DNA of 64,000 bases, taken from Nautilus pompilius. Lineage: Eukaryota > Mollusca > Cephalopoda > Nautilida > Nautilidae. Position numbers and translations under genes: made by a program. The DNA lies in the NCBI GenBank assembly GCA_018389105.1, contig JACATO010001143.1:521425-585424 (forward strand), read 5' to 3'. The notes beneath the pieces are model-generated. The model saw nothing but the letters and a program-made list of their open reading frames with translations, was not told where the DNA came from and made no database searches. This document shows positions 9,303 through 23,300 of this stretch, in pieces; the first letter of the stretch is position 1; each line of letters starts with the position of its first letter.

Positions 9303-12300
9303 CTCTGCGGGAGAAACTCAGAAGCAAAACTGGTGAAGCATCTGAACCAGATGGATGAAACAAGAAAAAGTGGTTCTAGTTTATACCTAACCAGTCAAAT
9401 CCTTGTGTAGATCCATCTTCATTTAGTATCTCTGACTCTAAGGAAGACTTTTTCAACCGATGAATTAAAATTTAGAAAGACTGGAAGGAGACCTTGCTGG
9501 GGTTTTTTTTTTTTATTATTATTGTCTTTAACCCTTTCACCTCTGTGAAGCTAGTATACTTCACATTACTGAGCATCCATTGGCAGAAACCAACCAACAT
9601 GGTTGGTATTCTCACAATACTAGTGGCAGATCCAGTGAGCCCCTCTCCCCCACCCCCCTGCCATGAAGAAAAATTTCTCCTCCAGTTCATTTCCAGAAAA
9701 AAAAAAAGTTATCTTAAGATTTAGATTTAGATCGCCCAACAGAAGCTGATGGGTGAGTGATCATGAATTTTACATGCATCTGGTATAGACAGAAGACTGC
9801 CCTGATAACCCAACAATGAGTTTCAATTAAAATCAATGAAGCATAGTTCCAGAATGCACCGTTTTACACTTAGACTTTAAATTTTATTCCTCTAAGGGAG
9901 CATACCCACGGACAACCCCTAGAAGGGATTTTATTCAGCACCCTGAAATAGCTTTCTGAATTCTCAGTAGAAATGGAGAGGGAGAGAGTGACGGCAAAAC
10001 GGAATGGAAACTTGCTCCGCGTACTGGGACCATTCTTCACAGGTTGGTTTTATCAATGCGGACGGGAATTGTCGGATGTGTGGATCATCTAAGGGGAGAT
10101 ATCTTTTGATGGGATCTTGTACACTTACAAAAACAACAACAACAAAAAAAAATGTTTGATTATCATCTTTTCTTCTTGTCCAGGGTTGCGATCAGCAGCA
10201 GCTATGATTGGCTTTGTAAGCCAGACCCCATGATTCCGCATAGGAAGAGACAGAGCATAAATGCCTTGTTGTTGATAAGTACATTGTCGTCTTTCCTCTA
10301 TATTCTCGTTAAAACATTTTTAATTACTCTCCCCCCCCCACAAGAAAACAACTTAATAATAATAAACAAAAAATATATTTGCTCTCAGAATGAAGGTTTC
10401 ACATCATCCTGGGTTTAGTTTAAATTGAAAGTAAATCAAATCAATGAAACCAATCTGCTTCCAGCACTCACAGGGTACGTGCCCAAAGGGTGTGTCTGCA
10501 CTCCTCATTTTGTTTATCTTTATAAAGAGTGAGCTTTCATTTCCTCAGTCAAATGTAGTATCAGGCTCTTTTGGATAGAAAACCTGTTGGATATTTAGCT
10601 TCTCTCTCTCTACACGTGTTTTTATATATATATATAAAAATACAATCTTAAAATTATTTTTCATTTGATGACTCAGTGTGAACTTATGGATTTTATCTAA
10701 AAAATTTCCCTCTGAACAGGTGTTTAATATTTGTTTTCTTTTTATTGACTGGTTTCCTTCATTTCTTTACATTTCCTTGATAATGTTTGTCATCAGCCTC
10801 ACATGTAGGTATGTACACATCTGCGTGTATGCACACACACTCACAAAAATATTAAAGTATCTTTAAATGGCAGCATAGCTCCAAATTATTTTATTGGTAT
10901 GTTATGTCTGTCTGCAGAAGCACTTCCCAACATTTATTTTTCCCAATTGTGTTTTTTGTTTTTTTTTTTATTTAATATGCAAAGAACTCTGTGTGTTCCT
11001 TGAATTTATAATAAGGATTTAAAGTCTTGCTCTGTTGCCGTTTTGCCCAACCCTGTATTGCGCGCAAATTCTTGCATCTCGGGTAATAAATGCTCTTATA
11101 AATAAGAGTCCATTCACGGTCATGGATTTTCATCATTAATTTATTTTGTAATTTAGAATCTTTGTGGATGCTGTAAAATGAAAAAAAAAAAAAATGTGTG
11201 TTGGCAAGATATTAAATTTTGCTTGCTCAAAGAGAAGCCAAGTCACCGCTGCACCCACTGTTTGTGCATCTTGTTGAAAACGGAAATGTGATCTGGGTGC
11301 ACGCGCCACGAGCACATTGTAAAGATGCAGAATTTACATAATCATCTAAAATAAATGGCTGGTCTGCTTTAGTTGATTTTTTTTTTTTTGTTTGTTTTTT
11401 GTTGCAAAATGTTTTTTCTTCTTTTTTTTTCTTCCTCCTCTTTAAGTTTAACACATAGATTCGTTTCTTCGAATTAGTCGACAAAAATGGCGATAGAAGA
11501 ACCAACAAAACACGGCAAAAAAAAAATGGATCTCACCAACTCTGAGTTTGTAGGTTCGAGGGCAACTCGGGGCCGTTCATCCCTACCCGAAGATGGGAAC
11601 ATTTACTGCAACATAACATTATTGCTCATCCCCGGGGGGAAGGGGAAGGTCTCTGGAATACAGGTTCATTGATCTACTGTTGTTAATAAGGTGATGGAGA
11701 CAGGGTGGGAGGAGATATCTGGGCTAATGTTTTCTGCCATTATCCACACCACACCAACAACTACATTCCGTGAAGACTATTTCCCATCCTTTCATTTTGG
11801 CTGCTGCAAGGCTAGCAGCCATTACAAACATGGCTCTAAGGTATTTTTCGATAACTCTGACACTGTTGTTATTGGCAACTGCTACAAGTGGCTTATTTTA
11901 CTTGGAGAAAGAAAAACAACAACAAAAAACAAACTTTATTATCAAGGCTGCGTAACTTGATTTAATGTTGGTGCTATTGAATTTTTAGTAACCTTTTAAA
12001 AATGTGTGTTGGATGTGTTGGACAACTGAAAAGATTTTACAAATTCTTAATCCTTGCTAATCCCAGACATGCGGTGTTAGACGTCCTAGCCTTGCCTCGG
12101 CCAGTTTTCGTCTGTTTTATTAATGGATTAAACGTCCTAAGCAGAGAACCTTATGGTTCACACTTTTTTTTATCTTATAGATACTTATGAACTAAATAAA
12201 AATACTTTAGCAGTTTAGAGTTGATGATTGATGTTGCTTGAAGACAGACATAGATGATGATTCCAGTTATGGGTCAGTTGCTAATTATTACGTTCTGGGG

Positions 12301-12790
12301 AAGGTGCAACAGCTGCTGTCCATGCATTTTTTTTTTTTTTTTTTATAAGAGTGGCTCACTTTTTCCTTTAAAAGCCGAAAGTGGAATAAATGAGACATGT
12401 ATCGTCCAAACTCTCTTGATTTCCTGATGCATCCTTCACGAGCTGATTTGAACTTATTCTTCTCACACGTACGTATTCTATGATGCCAGTTTGGTAGAAC
12501 TCTGTGCCTTGGGAACATAGCCAGCAAAGAAGCTGACTTTTTGCATTGCTGTTGGTTTGGAAACATTGTTCCCCTCCTCCAGATGTGCCCCCCAGCTGGC
12601 AGTGGGAAAGTCAGAAGGATGATGGGGTGCTGATATATTGTTGTCAGCCGTGAAGTGCACATGCATTATCACATAACAGAAGGGCTGGGTGGTGTGCCAC
12701 ATGGGTTATGGCACTCTTCTACAGAAAATTGATGAAAATATGCATGATTTTCTGGGCTGATGATACTGTCTTCAGCTTTTCTGATGAGAA

Positions 12791-12817
12791 GGTGGTGGTG
12801 GTGGTGGTGGTGGTGGG
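12791..12817. repeat. (GGT)n microsatellite
   Basis: Nine uninterrupted GGT units ending in GGGG. Confidence 0.9.
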
Positions 12818-15800
12818 GCGACGTTTATGAAGTCATCTCCCAGTGCCAGAATGGTAGAGCTGACTTCCTAAAAGAAATGGCATTTCTATAGCGAAGATTG
12901 ATTTCTCTCTCTCTCATGTAGTGACCTCCCACGTCGCAGGAATTCAGATTCTTTGTTGTTGATTGCTGGTGCTACCGTGAATAACCCTAGACCAGGTTGA
13001 TCCTCTCTGTTACGAATTGCTTTAAAGTGTTTTTAGCAGAAAATGTTAAGTCCATATTTGAAAACTAAAGTAGAAAACACTTATTTCAACCACTCTGAAA
13101 AGAACTTACTCTAAGGTGAAGCAACATAAACTCAGCTTAATCCATCAGAACTGGCTTAAATATGACTGTGAATGAGACAAAATTGCTGCATGCAATTTTA
13201 ATATCATTTGTGCTGCAAAACTGTGCACGCACATGTTTGCTGATTTATCAAACATTGGCCATTTCATATTCTATTTTCCAGCACTATTTGTTCACAAAAT
13301 TTTGAAAAAGAAATAGTTTTGCTGCATTTTAGAAACTGAAATGTGTGTACTCTTTTTTACCAGCAATGGGAAATCTTTGTTGTTCTTTTTTAATTAAAAC
13401 TATCGGATGCTTGGTTGGAGAGTAGCTAGGTTGTCAAAAGTTCGACACTTACCCATATTTGACTTTCTAAAATTGGCTTGGCTCCAGCAAATCTGGTATA
13501 ATCTGTCTCCTTTTATGTTCCACTTGACATGCAAAGCACGTGCCGTCACAAGCCTCCCCAGGCCATCAGCACGCGGACACTCAAGATCTGTTAGCCTCTG
13601 TATCATTTTATGGTGTAGCCGTATCTTTTTACGGCCAGCATTTTGCTTGTTGTTGCATTTGCTGTCAAATTGGAGAGGCAAGGTAGGATGGAGAGACAAG
13701 GAGCTGGTTGCGCATAAAATGAGACGTATTAACACGATCAGTATCTGGTTACAGAAGGAGCATTTAAGGATGTGGGAAGGATCAGTCTCAGAGTAAATTA
13801 AAGGGCGATAATCGGTCGTCGCATTTGCCTATATGAAAAGTCACTGGAGTCTTTATCACATGAAGGCAGTTTTAGCCTTATGTAAGTTAGGAATATGAAC
13901 TGAAAATAAATGTTATATGCAAACGTTTTTTTTAAAAGCCTCCTATATAACATGATTAAGAAGGGCTACAGATGTGTGTGTGTGTGTGTGTGTGTATTTT
14001 CTTGTCTTGCTTCATACAGAATGTAGGCTGAAGGGCTTTATGTTATTTGTGTTCCTGTCCCCATGAAAAAGCTATCTGTGCCAGGATCATGTTTCCAGTT
14101 TACAAAAGAAATAAAACCTATGTCCAAGGTGGGTATATTGTCCCCCATCCTTGCAAAAAAAGAATGCTAATTCAAAGGGAATAAAGACAAACCTTATTAT
14201 AATAATTATTACTGATGCTACTAGTGCAGAGATATTATTTGCATAGAAAAAGAATATAATTTAAATAAAAATAAAACTATAAATCTTTGTGATTGTCTTT
14301 TCTCCTTTTATTGGATTGATTTTATCATGTTTTGTGTGCGCCTGCATGCTTGTACCTTCTTAATTCTTCTTGATAGCTGGCTGTCAATGGGTGGGGGTCC
14401 AGTCCACTCTCTTCAAATAGTTGGTGTGAACTGGTATCCTTGGTGATGCTGGTCCTGTTGTTAGGATGTTATTTCTGCACCTTTATGCTTGGTCGGCTGT
14501 ACTACACAGCTTCAGTTTCCTTTCTGATTTTGTGGAGATTTGTATGTCATATCACAAACATTAGGAAATAATTCTGATGCAAAAGTGCTCAATCATAACA
14601 AATTCAGGCTCATTATCGGTGTTTTTGCTGTTTGTTTAAAACGAATTACTTGAGAAATTATGATTTAACATTAAGCTCTTCAGTTTTCCTAGTGAATACC
14701 ATGGTTTTACAACTAGTTGGCTTTAAAAAAAAAAAAAAACACTTACACAAAATGCTTTATTGTCAATAAATGTATTGTAATAGTTTTTAGAGGTTATCGG
14801 TGTTACACCTTTAATTGTCCTGAGAAAAATAATACGACTAAACAGCATTGGTAGATTTCCTCCTTTGCACACACGACACAATCCATTAGAGGAAACACTT
14901 GGTATTAGTTTCCTAGACAAATCGAAGAAAAAAGGTGTGGAGCTTAGCTGCAAGCTTATCACAGAAAGTGTCAACTAGACTCCTTTCCTTTTTTAGATTT
15001 GCGAGGACACCAAAGAGCCCAGCAGCTAATCCACATGGCAGCTGGTGAAGAAGATTGAGAAGAAATTGATAGACTTTATGTGCTATTAATCTCTCTCTCT
15101 CTCTGCTGTTGCTGATCGACCCCCCCCTCCTTTCATGTAATATGTGATGCACCTCCATAGCGTTGTAGTTCTAACACAGACGAGTGTGTTTATGGATATA
15201 ATGGGAATGCTAATCCGTATCTGCATGGTTGAGAAATCTCACTTTGGAGAAGGCGTGCTGTGTCAAGATGGCCATGGGTTTTTTTGTTTTTTTTCCAGAA
15301 TTGTTTAGCTTTACGGAAGTGCTTAACGTTGGAAGAGTTTGCCGAGCAGATTTGGTTGCGCATAAATATTTCATGAGGATTATCAGCTGCGGGGAACACA
15401 TCCTCACTTTACTACTGGATCACTCCCTGCATTGGATCCACATAGGTAGACTAAGAGTATGACGTTAAATGCGGAACCCAAACAGGATGTAAGCATCAGA
15501 TCATTTGATAGAAGTTGATTGGCAATCTTGTTTTAGTTCTGTAGGCCCTTTGTAGAACTTTATGTAAATACTATGGATTTTGAATTAGTGCGTTTTGTCA
15601 GCTTCTGGCCATATCATTACACAGTCTTTTTAATTATTTTTCAAAACTTCGTCTTTTATGGGGCACCTGGAGTTCCTTCCATTTTGTGCTTGAAGAAAAT
15701 CTTCTTTTTCCTTCATATATTGCGGTCTTTCTTTCCCACGCACTTCATTCTCCCTCTAAATTTGGTATTTCTTCCCTATCTCTCTCTCTCTTTATTCATA

Positions 15801-16549
15801 CATCCCTTGTGCTGATTTACTAGCCGTCTCTCCTGTGAACCTCGCCCCTTCTGAGGCCCCCTTATTTATGAAGCACCCATTCTCTGCACGTCGGCATCAG
15901 TGGCACGTGGTGGGAAGGCAGGGTGGTACAATGTCCCAGTGCAGTTGTTGGACAGCCGGATGGAACTGGCGTGATTTCTTCTCCATTGCTTACTCCAGCT
16001 GGCCATCCCCCCCCCCCTCCAGGAGGAGGAGGAGGGGGGTGGGTATGAGAGTGCTGCTGCTTCTCACACCTGGAAATGAAGAGTTCCAGTAGGGACTTTT
16101 CTTTTTTGCTTGCGTCATCTTCCACTGAGAAGTGATTGTGCAACCCCAATAACTACGTGAACCGCGCAGCCCCTAAATCTCACAACCAAGATGGGGTCGG
16201 CGAGCACACCGATGGCGGACAGGTTTTTTAAAAAAATCTCTCCCTTTACCATAATGGTGGCTGATTTTGTTTTTGTTTTTTTCCCCCTTCTATTATTTAC
16301 CTTAAGCGATCCAGGTTGTGCTACCTACCACCTGCCTGGTTTTGGTTTTGTTCGCTGTCTCGTTCCCCCCCCCTTCTCTTTTTTGTTTATTTTTAGTTAG
16401 TATTCTTTTGTAAGCTTACAGGAATTTTAGTTGTTGTTTTTTTTTTTTTTTGTAGAACCATTCATTAATAATTGCATTGTGGCTTTCTTCTTTCAGTCAG
16501 TATCAACACAAACTCTGTTCATCGGTCGGTTGTGGTGTTGTTATAAACA

Positions 16550-16595
16550 GCGATCATGTGATCAGAATTAATGCGATCATGTGATCAGAATTAAT
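16550..16595. repeat. Exact 23-bp tandem duplication with CATGTG/TGATCA motifs
   Basis: Two perfect head-to-tail copies of a 23-bp unit beginning GCGATCATGTGATCAG (16550-16572 and 16573-16595). Each unit contains the palindrome TGATCA and the E-box-type hexamer CATGTG. It is not low complexity. It lies between CpG-containing blocks of the giant intron, so it could be a duplicated binding site or a recent replication slip. Confidence 0.85.
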
Positions 16596-19500
16596 TTATC
16601 GATCTGAGTTCGGGTTCTGTTGCAGTTCCATGTTTTTCTTCCGTTTTTATGCCATAATTTAAAAAATCTGGTAGTTTTTTTTTTTTGCACTTTTCTATTA
16701 AGCACTTTCTGCTGGAATGGTCTTCCCCTTATGCTCTTCGTCTGTACGCGTTGGTCGCTAAAGCGGGTCAGTTTATCCGCATTACCTATGGGGCACTGCA
16801 TCGGTAAATCGGAGCTTCTGTGTTACTGCTCGCTTCCTCTCCAGCGTTTCCTTTCTATTTAAGTTCTCTTTTCTTCCGTGTTTCCCCGGTCTTTGTATAT
16901 TGGCACGCGCACAGAAAGTTTCCACTAATATTGTCTCTGGTAACCCGGCGCCCTCCTCCTCACAGTCTCGTTAGCAAAACTTTGCATGGATATAATCATG
17001 TTCACAATGACCAGTGGTCTGGGAAGAGGATGCAATTAACGCCAACTGGTTCATCATTGTCCACCTCCAGTCAGATACAAACACATGACCTGGAGAGACG
17101 GCCAGCGATTTAGCTTTGTTTTGTTCTGAGCCACAGTGGCTTGAACCGGAATCATCCAAAGTCTCCATCACACCTCACTGCCCATAGCTGCAAAGCAGCC
17201 AGTGTGGCGAGTATTAATTAGACGACACAAGTTTACCTCCCTTTCATCTGTGTTTGGCATAACTTCTCTAATTTTTCTAGTGGGAATGCAATGAAGCATG
17301 CATGGTTCTAGTTGTATTTGCATCAGAGCTTATAAATAGACAGCTTTTCAGGAGGTCTCATCTAAACCAGTGTTTTAACTTACAGGTATTAACAAAAATC
17401 ACCTTTAAAAAAGTTTATGCGATGCAGGGATGAGATATAATTACATCTACACACATTACAATTACATTTTACAATGTACTTAATCCCAACTCTGCATAGT
17501 TCTTAACAAAGAAACAGCCATCAAATACACATCTGTTTACCTTCTGCCAAGGAATATTTTCTTTTTCAGAACTTCTTTTTTTTAATGTGTACTGTATCTA
17601 TACAACCCATCATTTCTTTTAGAAAAAAAATAGTTCAATACCTTCCTACAACTACATTAATGTTTGCTTACATTAGTAAAGAGTAAATAAGTTGCACACC
17701 ACCTGGCTGCAGCTGTTGCTTCTCCTTGATGCATTCCTTGTTATCAATAGAGCCACCGTCGGCCAAACTTTACAGGAGTTTTAAAGAATAGAGAATCCTA
17801 CATGTCGAATGCTGGCCTGGCACCGCTGTGCCGTCTATCATGACGTAACGGTGAGGCAGAGATCTCAAGAAACGTGTTGCTGATAAAAAGTGCTTTTAGT
17901 TAACAAAATGGCTGCTTGTTTTAAAATGGAACTTTATTGCGATAAAATAATCCATCGGAGAACTAAGAATCAGAAGTTTCTGTGCTTAGCAATGAGCACT
18001 GAGGGAGGAATGATGAAATTGCAATATTTACTTTTCAGATTTTGGGTATTTAAATGACTCTTATTAATGCATATTATTTTATACAGTAAACCTTTTTCCT
18101 AACCAAAATAATTGGTGTGCATCCCCTTTCATTCAGTGGATATTTTCAGGTAATAGAAAATGAAATTCTATTAGAAAGTTAGGTACATTTCCTGAAGGTT
18201 TTTTTTTTTTGGAATTTAAGGAAATGGTTTACTGTATGGGTGAATAATAATAAATAAATCTGTTGAATAATTACCAATTTGGGATTATCAAAAACAAAAC
18301 ATTAAAAATATTAAATAATGGTGTTATGGCTTCTCTTTCTCTACACTGCGTGAGTCATATAAATACATTGTAAGTTGTGAAAAACTGGCCTGTTTGGCAA
18401 AACCTTTTGGCAATCAGATCAGCCAGCCAAAATTTTTGGTAAACCAGTTCTATTGCAAGAATTTTGGTCAAGAAAAGTGGGAGGGGCTTACCACACGTGC
18501 ATGGAGCAAACAGTAAAGTCTGCAGTGAATCGTCTTTAACCACAAGATTCGTATATCATATTTAGCAGAGACGTAATATTGGTCCCTACACGGAGAGTAA
18601 CGTTATTAAATGCCCTCATGTGGCTAAGCCTGCAGACCTCTCATAGAACTTGGCTGGATTCGCATTGTCGTCAGTCTCCTCCATTACTGCTGTTCTATCA
18701 TCACCATCATCATCCTTAGTGCATCAATGACTTGTACAATTGTCCTCCTCTTGGAGGGAACAGTGAGATCTTTCAGCATGGTTTATAAACTGATTTACAT
18801 TATCATTTTCACTGGTAGTTTGTTTGGATCTTTTGCAGTTCTGTCACTAAAAAACCTTTTTTTTTCCTTTTTTTAAATCCCTAAGGCCACATCAAAATCA
18901 TAGCTGGGTTTCAATTAAATCGTAACCCCCTCTCTCTCCCATTATTAGTAATGATGGACAGCTGAAAATACTTGTCCCTGTCTCTACTCACTCAGAGGAC
19001 CATAATTATTTTTTCTGTAGACCCCCAGTTAGGTCTCTTCTTAAATGTCTAAAGTTCATATTAGGTTACAACGATATTTTTAGTTGTGTGGCGCACTCCG
19101 AATGCTTAAAATCTGGGGGGGGGGAGAGAACTCTGCAGAATCTATTTTGAACTTTTTTCTAATAATTCGATATCATCACAATGTCTCCATGCCTGCTCAG
19201 CATATTGATTTTACTGCATACGGTCTTAACAGTGGAACGAGTTTGTTTGTTTTGATTTTTGCAGTTAATTACTGCTAACATTGTCACAGCTTTGTCAGTG
19301 GCCGAAATGCATTATTGTTCACGTTTGAGATTTTCAGCGACACTAACCACGTCAGATCCTCTTCCGGCACTGATATTTCGGTCTAGTGTGTCTCGTCTAA
19401 CACCTCTATAACAGTTTTCCTCGTGTTCTGTTTGAATAATTTAAAACTTTTTAAATTTGTGACTCCATTTTGCACTTTATAGAGCATCTAATAAATTATT

Positions 19501-20331
19501 CTTGTTTATCTGTAAATTACATTTACTCTCTCTCTCTCTCTTTTTGCCGTTATCTCTAGCACACATTTTGGAAACATGGGGGAAAACTTTACATGGACCT
19601 AAGGCTTTATTGCAAAATATTCTTTTAATTTTAGATTGTTTAGAGATATAAGGGTTGTCCAAATAAAACCAGACCGGGCACCATTGTGGCAGTGCTTGTT
19701 TTTTTTTAAGTATGGGTTAATTAAGCTAAACCAACTTTTGTCTGCTTCGTTCAGGGGAGAGCCAACTTTTTGGTTCAAGATGTGTTGCTGTTGGTGCGGC
19801 AAGTACTTTGGAAGAATCCAATTAGTCTAATGAATCCAGGAGTGAGTTGCTGCAAGTCAGTATTAGCAAAAAAATCCCGAGGACGACTGATAAATGCTGG
19901 AGAGAAGAGACAGATCCGTGGGTCCACTCTGTCTGTCTGTCGGGATCGGCATTACACTGTTTAACCGTTTTATGCTGTTCTTTAGCTCTATTGTTTCCTG
20001 TCCTTTAACGCTTAAAGAAAGTTAACTTTTTTTTTTTTTTTTTTTTGGTTGAAAAATGTACTCGTACATTTCAGACCGACAGCATAAGTCAGCTTCACAC
20101 CGTCTCTCCAGTGAATATTGCAAAGGTTTTTTTTTTTTTTTTATCAGCTGTCAGTTTATTAATTTATTTTAATTTGAAAATAAACGCAACACAAAGATTT
20201 GACAAGCTCAGGTTGCTTTATTTTCAGTAAAATGTAAATAGAGACAAAACAGTTTTTAAATTTGTTATTTTAGAAAAAAACCGATATGTTCTTACTCTGA
20301 TTAACATCAGCCCTTGGGTACTTATCCATCA

Positions 20332-20332
<1 letters not shown>

Positions 20333-20369
<37 letters not shown>

Positions 20370-20370
20370 T
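20333..20370. repeat. (ATT)n microsatellite
   Basis: About twelve ATT/TTA units. A second, slightly interrupted ATT tract lies at 26071-26112. Confidence 0.9.
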
Positions 20371-23300
20371 CACATAGTGTTTCCTGTGTTCTTTTGTTAG
20401 TTTTTAATTGCGGATATAATGAATTATATATTTTTTTGTTCAAATACAGAGTAAAAGGGGAAATAGACAGCCTTAAGTAGTGGTAACAGTTGTGGAAAAA
20501 TATTATATATTTAACCTTAATGTTAATATGTATTCAGAATGTTTTTTTTTTTTTTAAGTTGCTTTCTACATCCTACAACTTTACAATACCCGATCAAAAC
20601 CTGCGGTTGAAGGTGTGAGTTGGCGTAGCTCATTTGCTGAAACATCTGGTTTTTCTTTCGATAATGAAACAGATGCGAGGTTCACATTTACAGAAAGCAC
20701 GTTTTGGAAACTTCTGTTTATTAGCAAGCAGTTTTTCAGTGGCTAAAAATACGTTCATCGTGTTGTGGAGCTTTGAGTAAACGATCACAAAGGCACAGCA
20801 CCAGTCTGTGTCATAAATCCCCGAGTCTATGTTGTCACAACTGTAAGGATGTAAGCAGATTTTTTCGTGGTTTTTTTTTCCCTTAAGTGTTGGCTCATGA
20901 GAATGTAGAATTTTCTAGTAAAGAAAACAATTTCTGCGGTCAATTTTGATGGCTTTAAGTGATGTTTCAGTGTGTTTGGAACACTCGCAAGGTGGTGGTG
21001 GTGGCGGTTTGTGTTTATGTTGTATTTCTCTCCTTTTTTTCTTTTAAATTTATAAACATGATGAGTGAAGTGTGTTTATGGAAATAACGAAATTATGTAT
21101 TGACCCATATTTAGGTTTTCTCATACCGATCAGATACTTTATTCAGCTTTGTCTTGGGCACCACGAGATGAAGTCGGCATAATACACTTTTTTTCCTTCT
21201 TCTTGTTGTTTGTTTGCTCGTGTGGGAAGCCATTTACATTGTGGTAAATTCTGGTCAACAAGGGTCTATGAGAGTGCCTGGTCCCAGGGTAGTACTGTTA
21301 ATTTATTGGACTAGGTTTTGTATGCACTCAAGATTGGCCTCAGTATCCAGGCAACCCCATTGAAATCGTGTACATCCTGTGTACACATATAGACGCACTG
21401 ACTTGCCAAATTGTCCGGCTTATTCATCCTAGAGAAGTGTGCTGGCAATTGTTTTCCCTGGACTGGACCAAGCTTGAATCCAGAAGCATCTCAGAGACCG
21501 GAGCTTTTATTAATTGATTAGCTCTCTTGATGGTTTTTATTTTCCGACCATGCAATTACATTCATGCATCTCCCAAGAGACCTTTTCTGTCCCCCAAAGA
21601 TGCTCGGCATCCAAGAACAACATCTTTGAAACATTTGAGGTTTGGGAAATATTAATTATGTCTTATGAACAACAGACCTGATCAAAAACTGACCGTGCAG
21701 GTTATGGAGAAAAGAATCCAGTGTTTAGAAACCTCATCATCTAATGGCATATAATTAACCAAAAATGGTGGGATTTTTATTAGAAGTTTTTCGAATGCAA
21801 ATAGACTGTATGAAGAGCAGGTTGTAAAAGGATGGGATTTTTCTTTTCCTTATTAAAGCTATTAAATCTTCTCTCATGATTGTTTTTTCTAGCCTAAGAG
21901 TTAGCTCACTTAGAAAGTAATCGAATTGACTGGCCTACAGTTCATTACACAATATGGCTGAGCAGCAACAGTGGAGAATATTTTTGAAGAATTTAAGGGG
22001 AAAAAAGAATTTTTTTTTTTTTTTTTGGAAAACAAAAAAGTGCGACTTTTCTTTTTGATGATTCAGAAAAATTATCAGCAAGTAAGGTGACTACACATTA
22101 ATATCGAGTTGTGTGTTTTGTTGTAAGTAAATAGTGGTGAATAACCCCACCAGATAGCTTGAAGGGCCACTCTGTCAGTACTACATAATGGTAGCATCCA
22201 CTTAAAATATTGAACGGCTGCCACAACTCCTGTGACCAATTTTAATGGGATTAGACCACGGCAGCCAACAGCCAGCTGACATCTTTCTCAAGACATTGAA
22301 GAACGGTCATTCATCTATTTCCAACCCTCCCTCCCTGGTCCTATTCGTATGTTGGTTTAACTGTTGTGTTGTGTTTGGCATTTTAATGTTGTGTCTTCTT
22401 CGAAGAGAAATGCTGAGAAAACAGAACCTTTGAGGTCGTCACCAGATGGGGACGAGTGTGCCAGTGTTTTCAGACCCGCTTCTTGTGGGCAAAAGGAAAA
22501 CAGACCGTCAGAGGAAAAACGAAATGGAATGGGAGTAGGAATGATAATAAGGCAGGTATAAGCCATTAGTAAAATTAGCTTGGCCATTGTCAAGCTTGTT
22601 TGCTTTTTCATTGATTACTTCATATCAGACGCTCCTTGCTAGCCACATTGGAGTTGTAATATGTTTCATTGATTTGCATGGCAGGGAAAATGGGGCTGTA
22701 GATTTGTATACAAATCTTGGTTTAGCTAAACAGCATTTATCACTGCTTACAGGCTTATGGTGTCTCCTTTTTGCACAGACTTGATATCTTAAGCTGACAG
22801 TTTTAGCATAAGCTGGACCTGATTGTTCACGATAAATGCAGCTTTGGTGTACTCTGTTGGCAAACTCATGAAATTAAACTTATGGGCCAAGTCCATTGCC
22901 ATATGGTTGTGCTCTGCTTGATACTTAAATCCCATAGAAATTATTTCATCTAATTCATATCCATTATAATGCTCAATTTCCATGGTTTTCAGCAAGTTGA
23001 GAGGCACCATGATGATCTTTCTGTAACTAACAAAATCAGAGACTAAAGTGCATGTTAATTAATCTGTATCTGAAGGATTTCACTGAACCAGTATGAAATC
23101 TTGGACTCACTGATGGCCACAAGATGCAGTTTTAGACTGTCCCTTTTTAATCTCAACACTTAATCTTGGTTGAAGATTTTGGCAAAAGATTGGTGATAGT
23201 TAAGTATTACAGGCAATGGTGGAAAACAGAATAGATGGAAAATAAAAGAAAATTTGAAAGCAAAGAATTTGTTTAGAAATGACCTTGGTTACACAAGAGA

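Noticed and set aside
13400..13796. Overlapping 129-codon (+) and 111-codon (-) ORFs
   Set aside because: No known domain, no splice context, and both strands open at once, which points to base composition rather than coding.
19660..19970. Mariner-like terminus GGGTTGTCCAAATAAAACCA
   Set aside because: A single terminus-like stretch, with no matching inverted end or transposase nearby.
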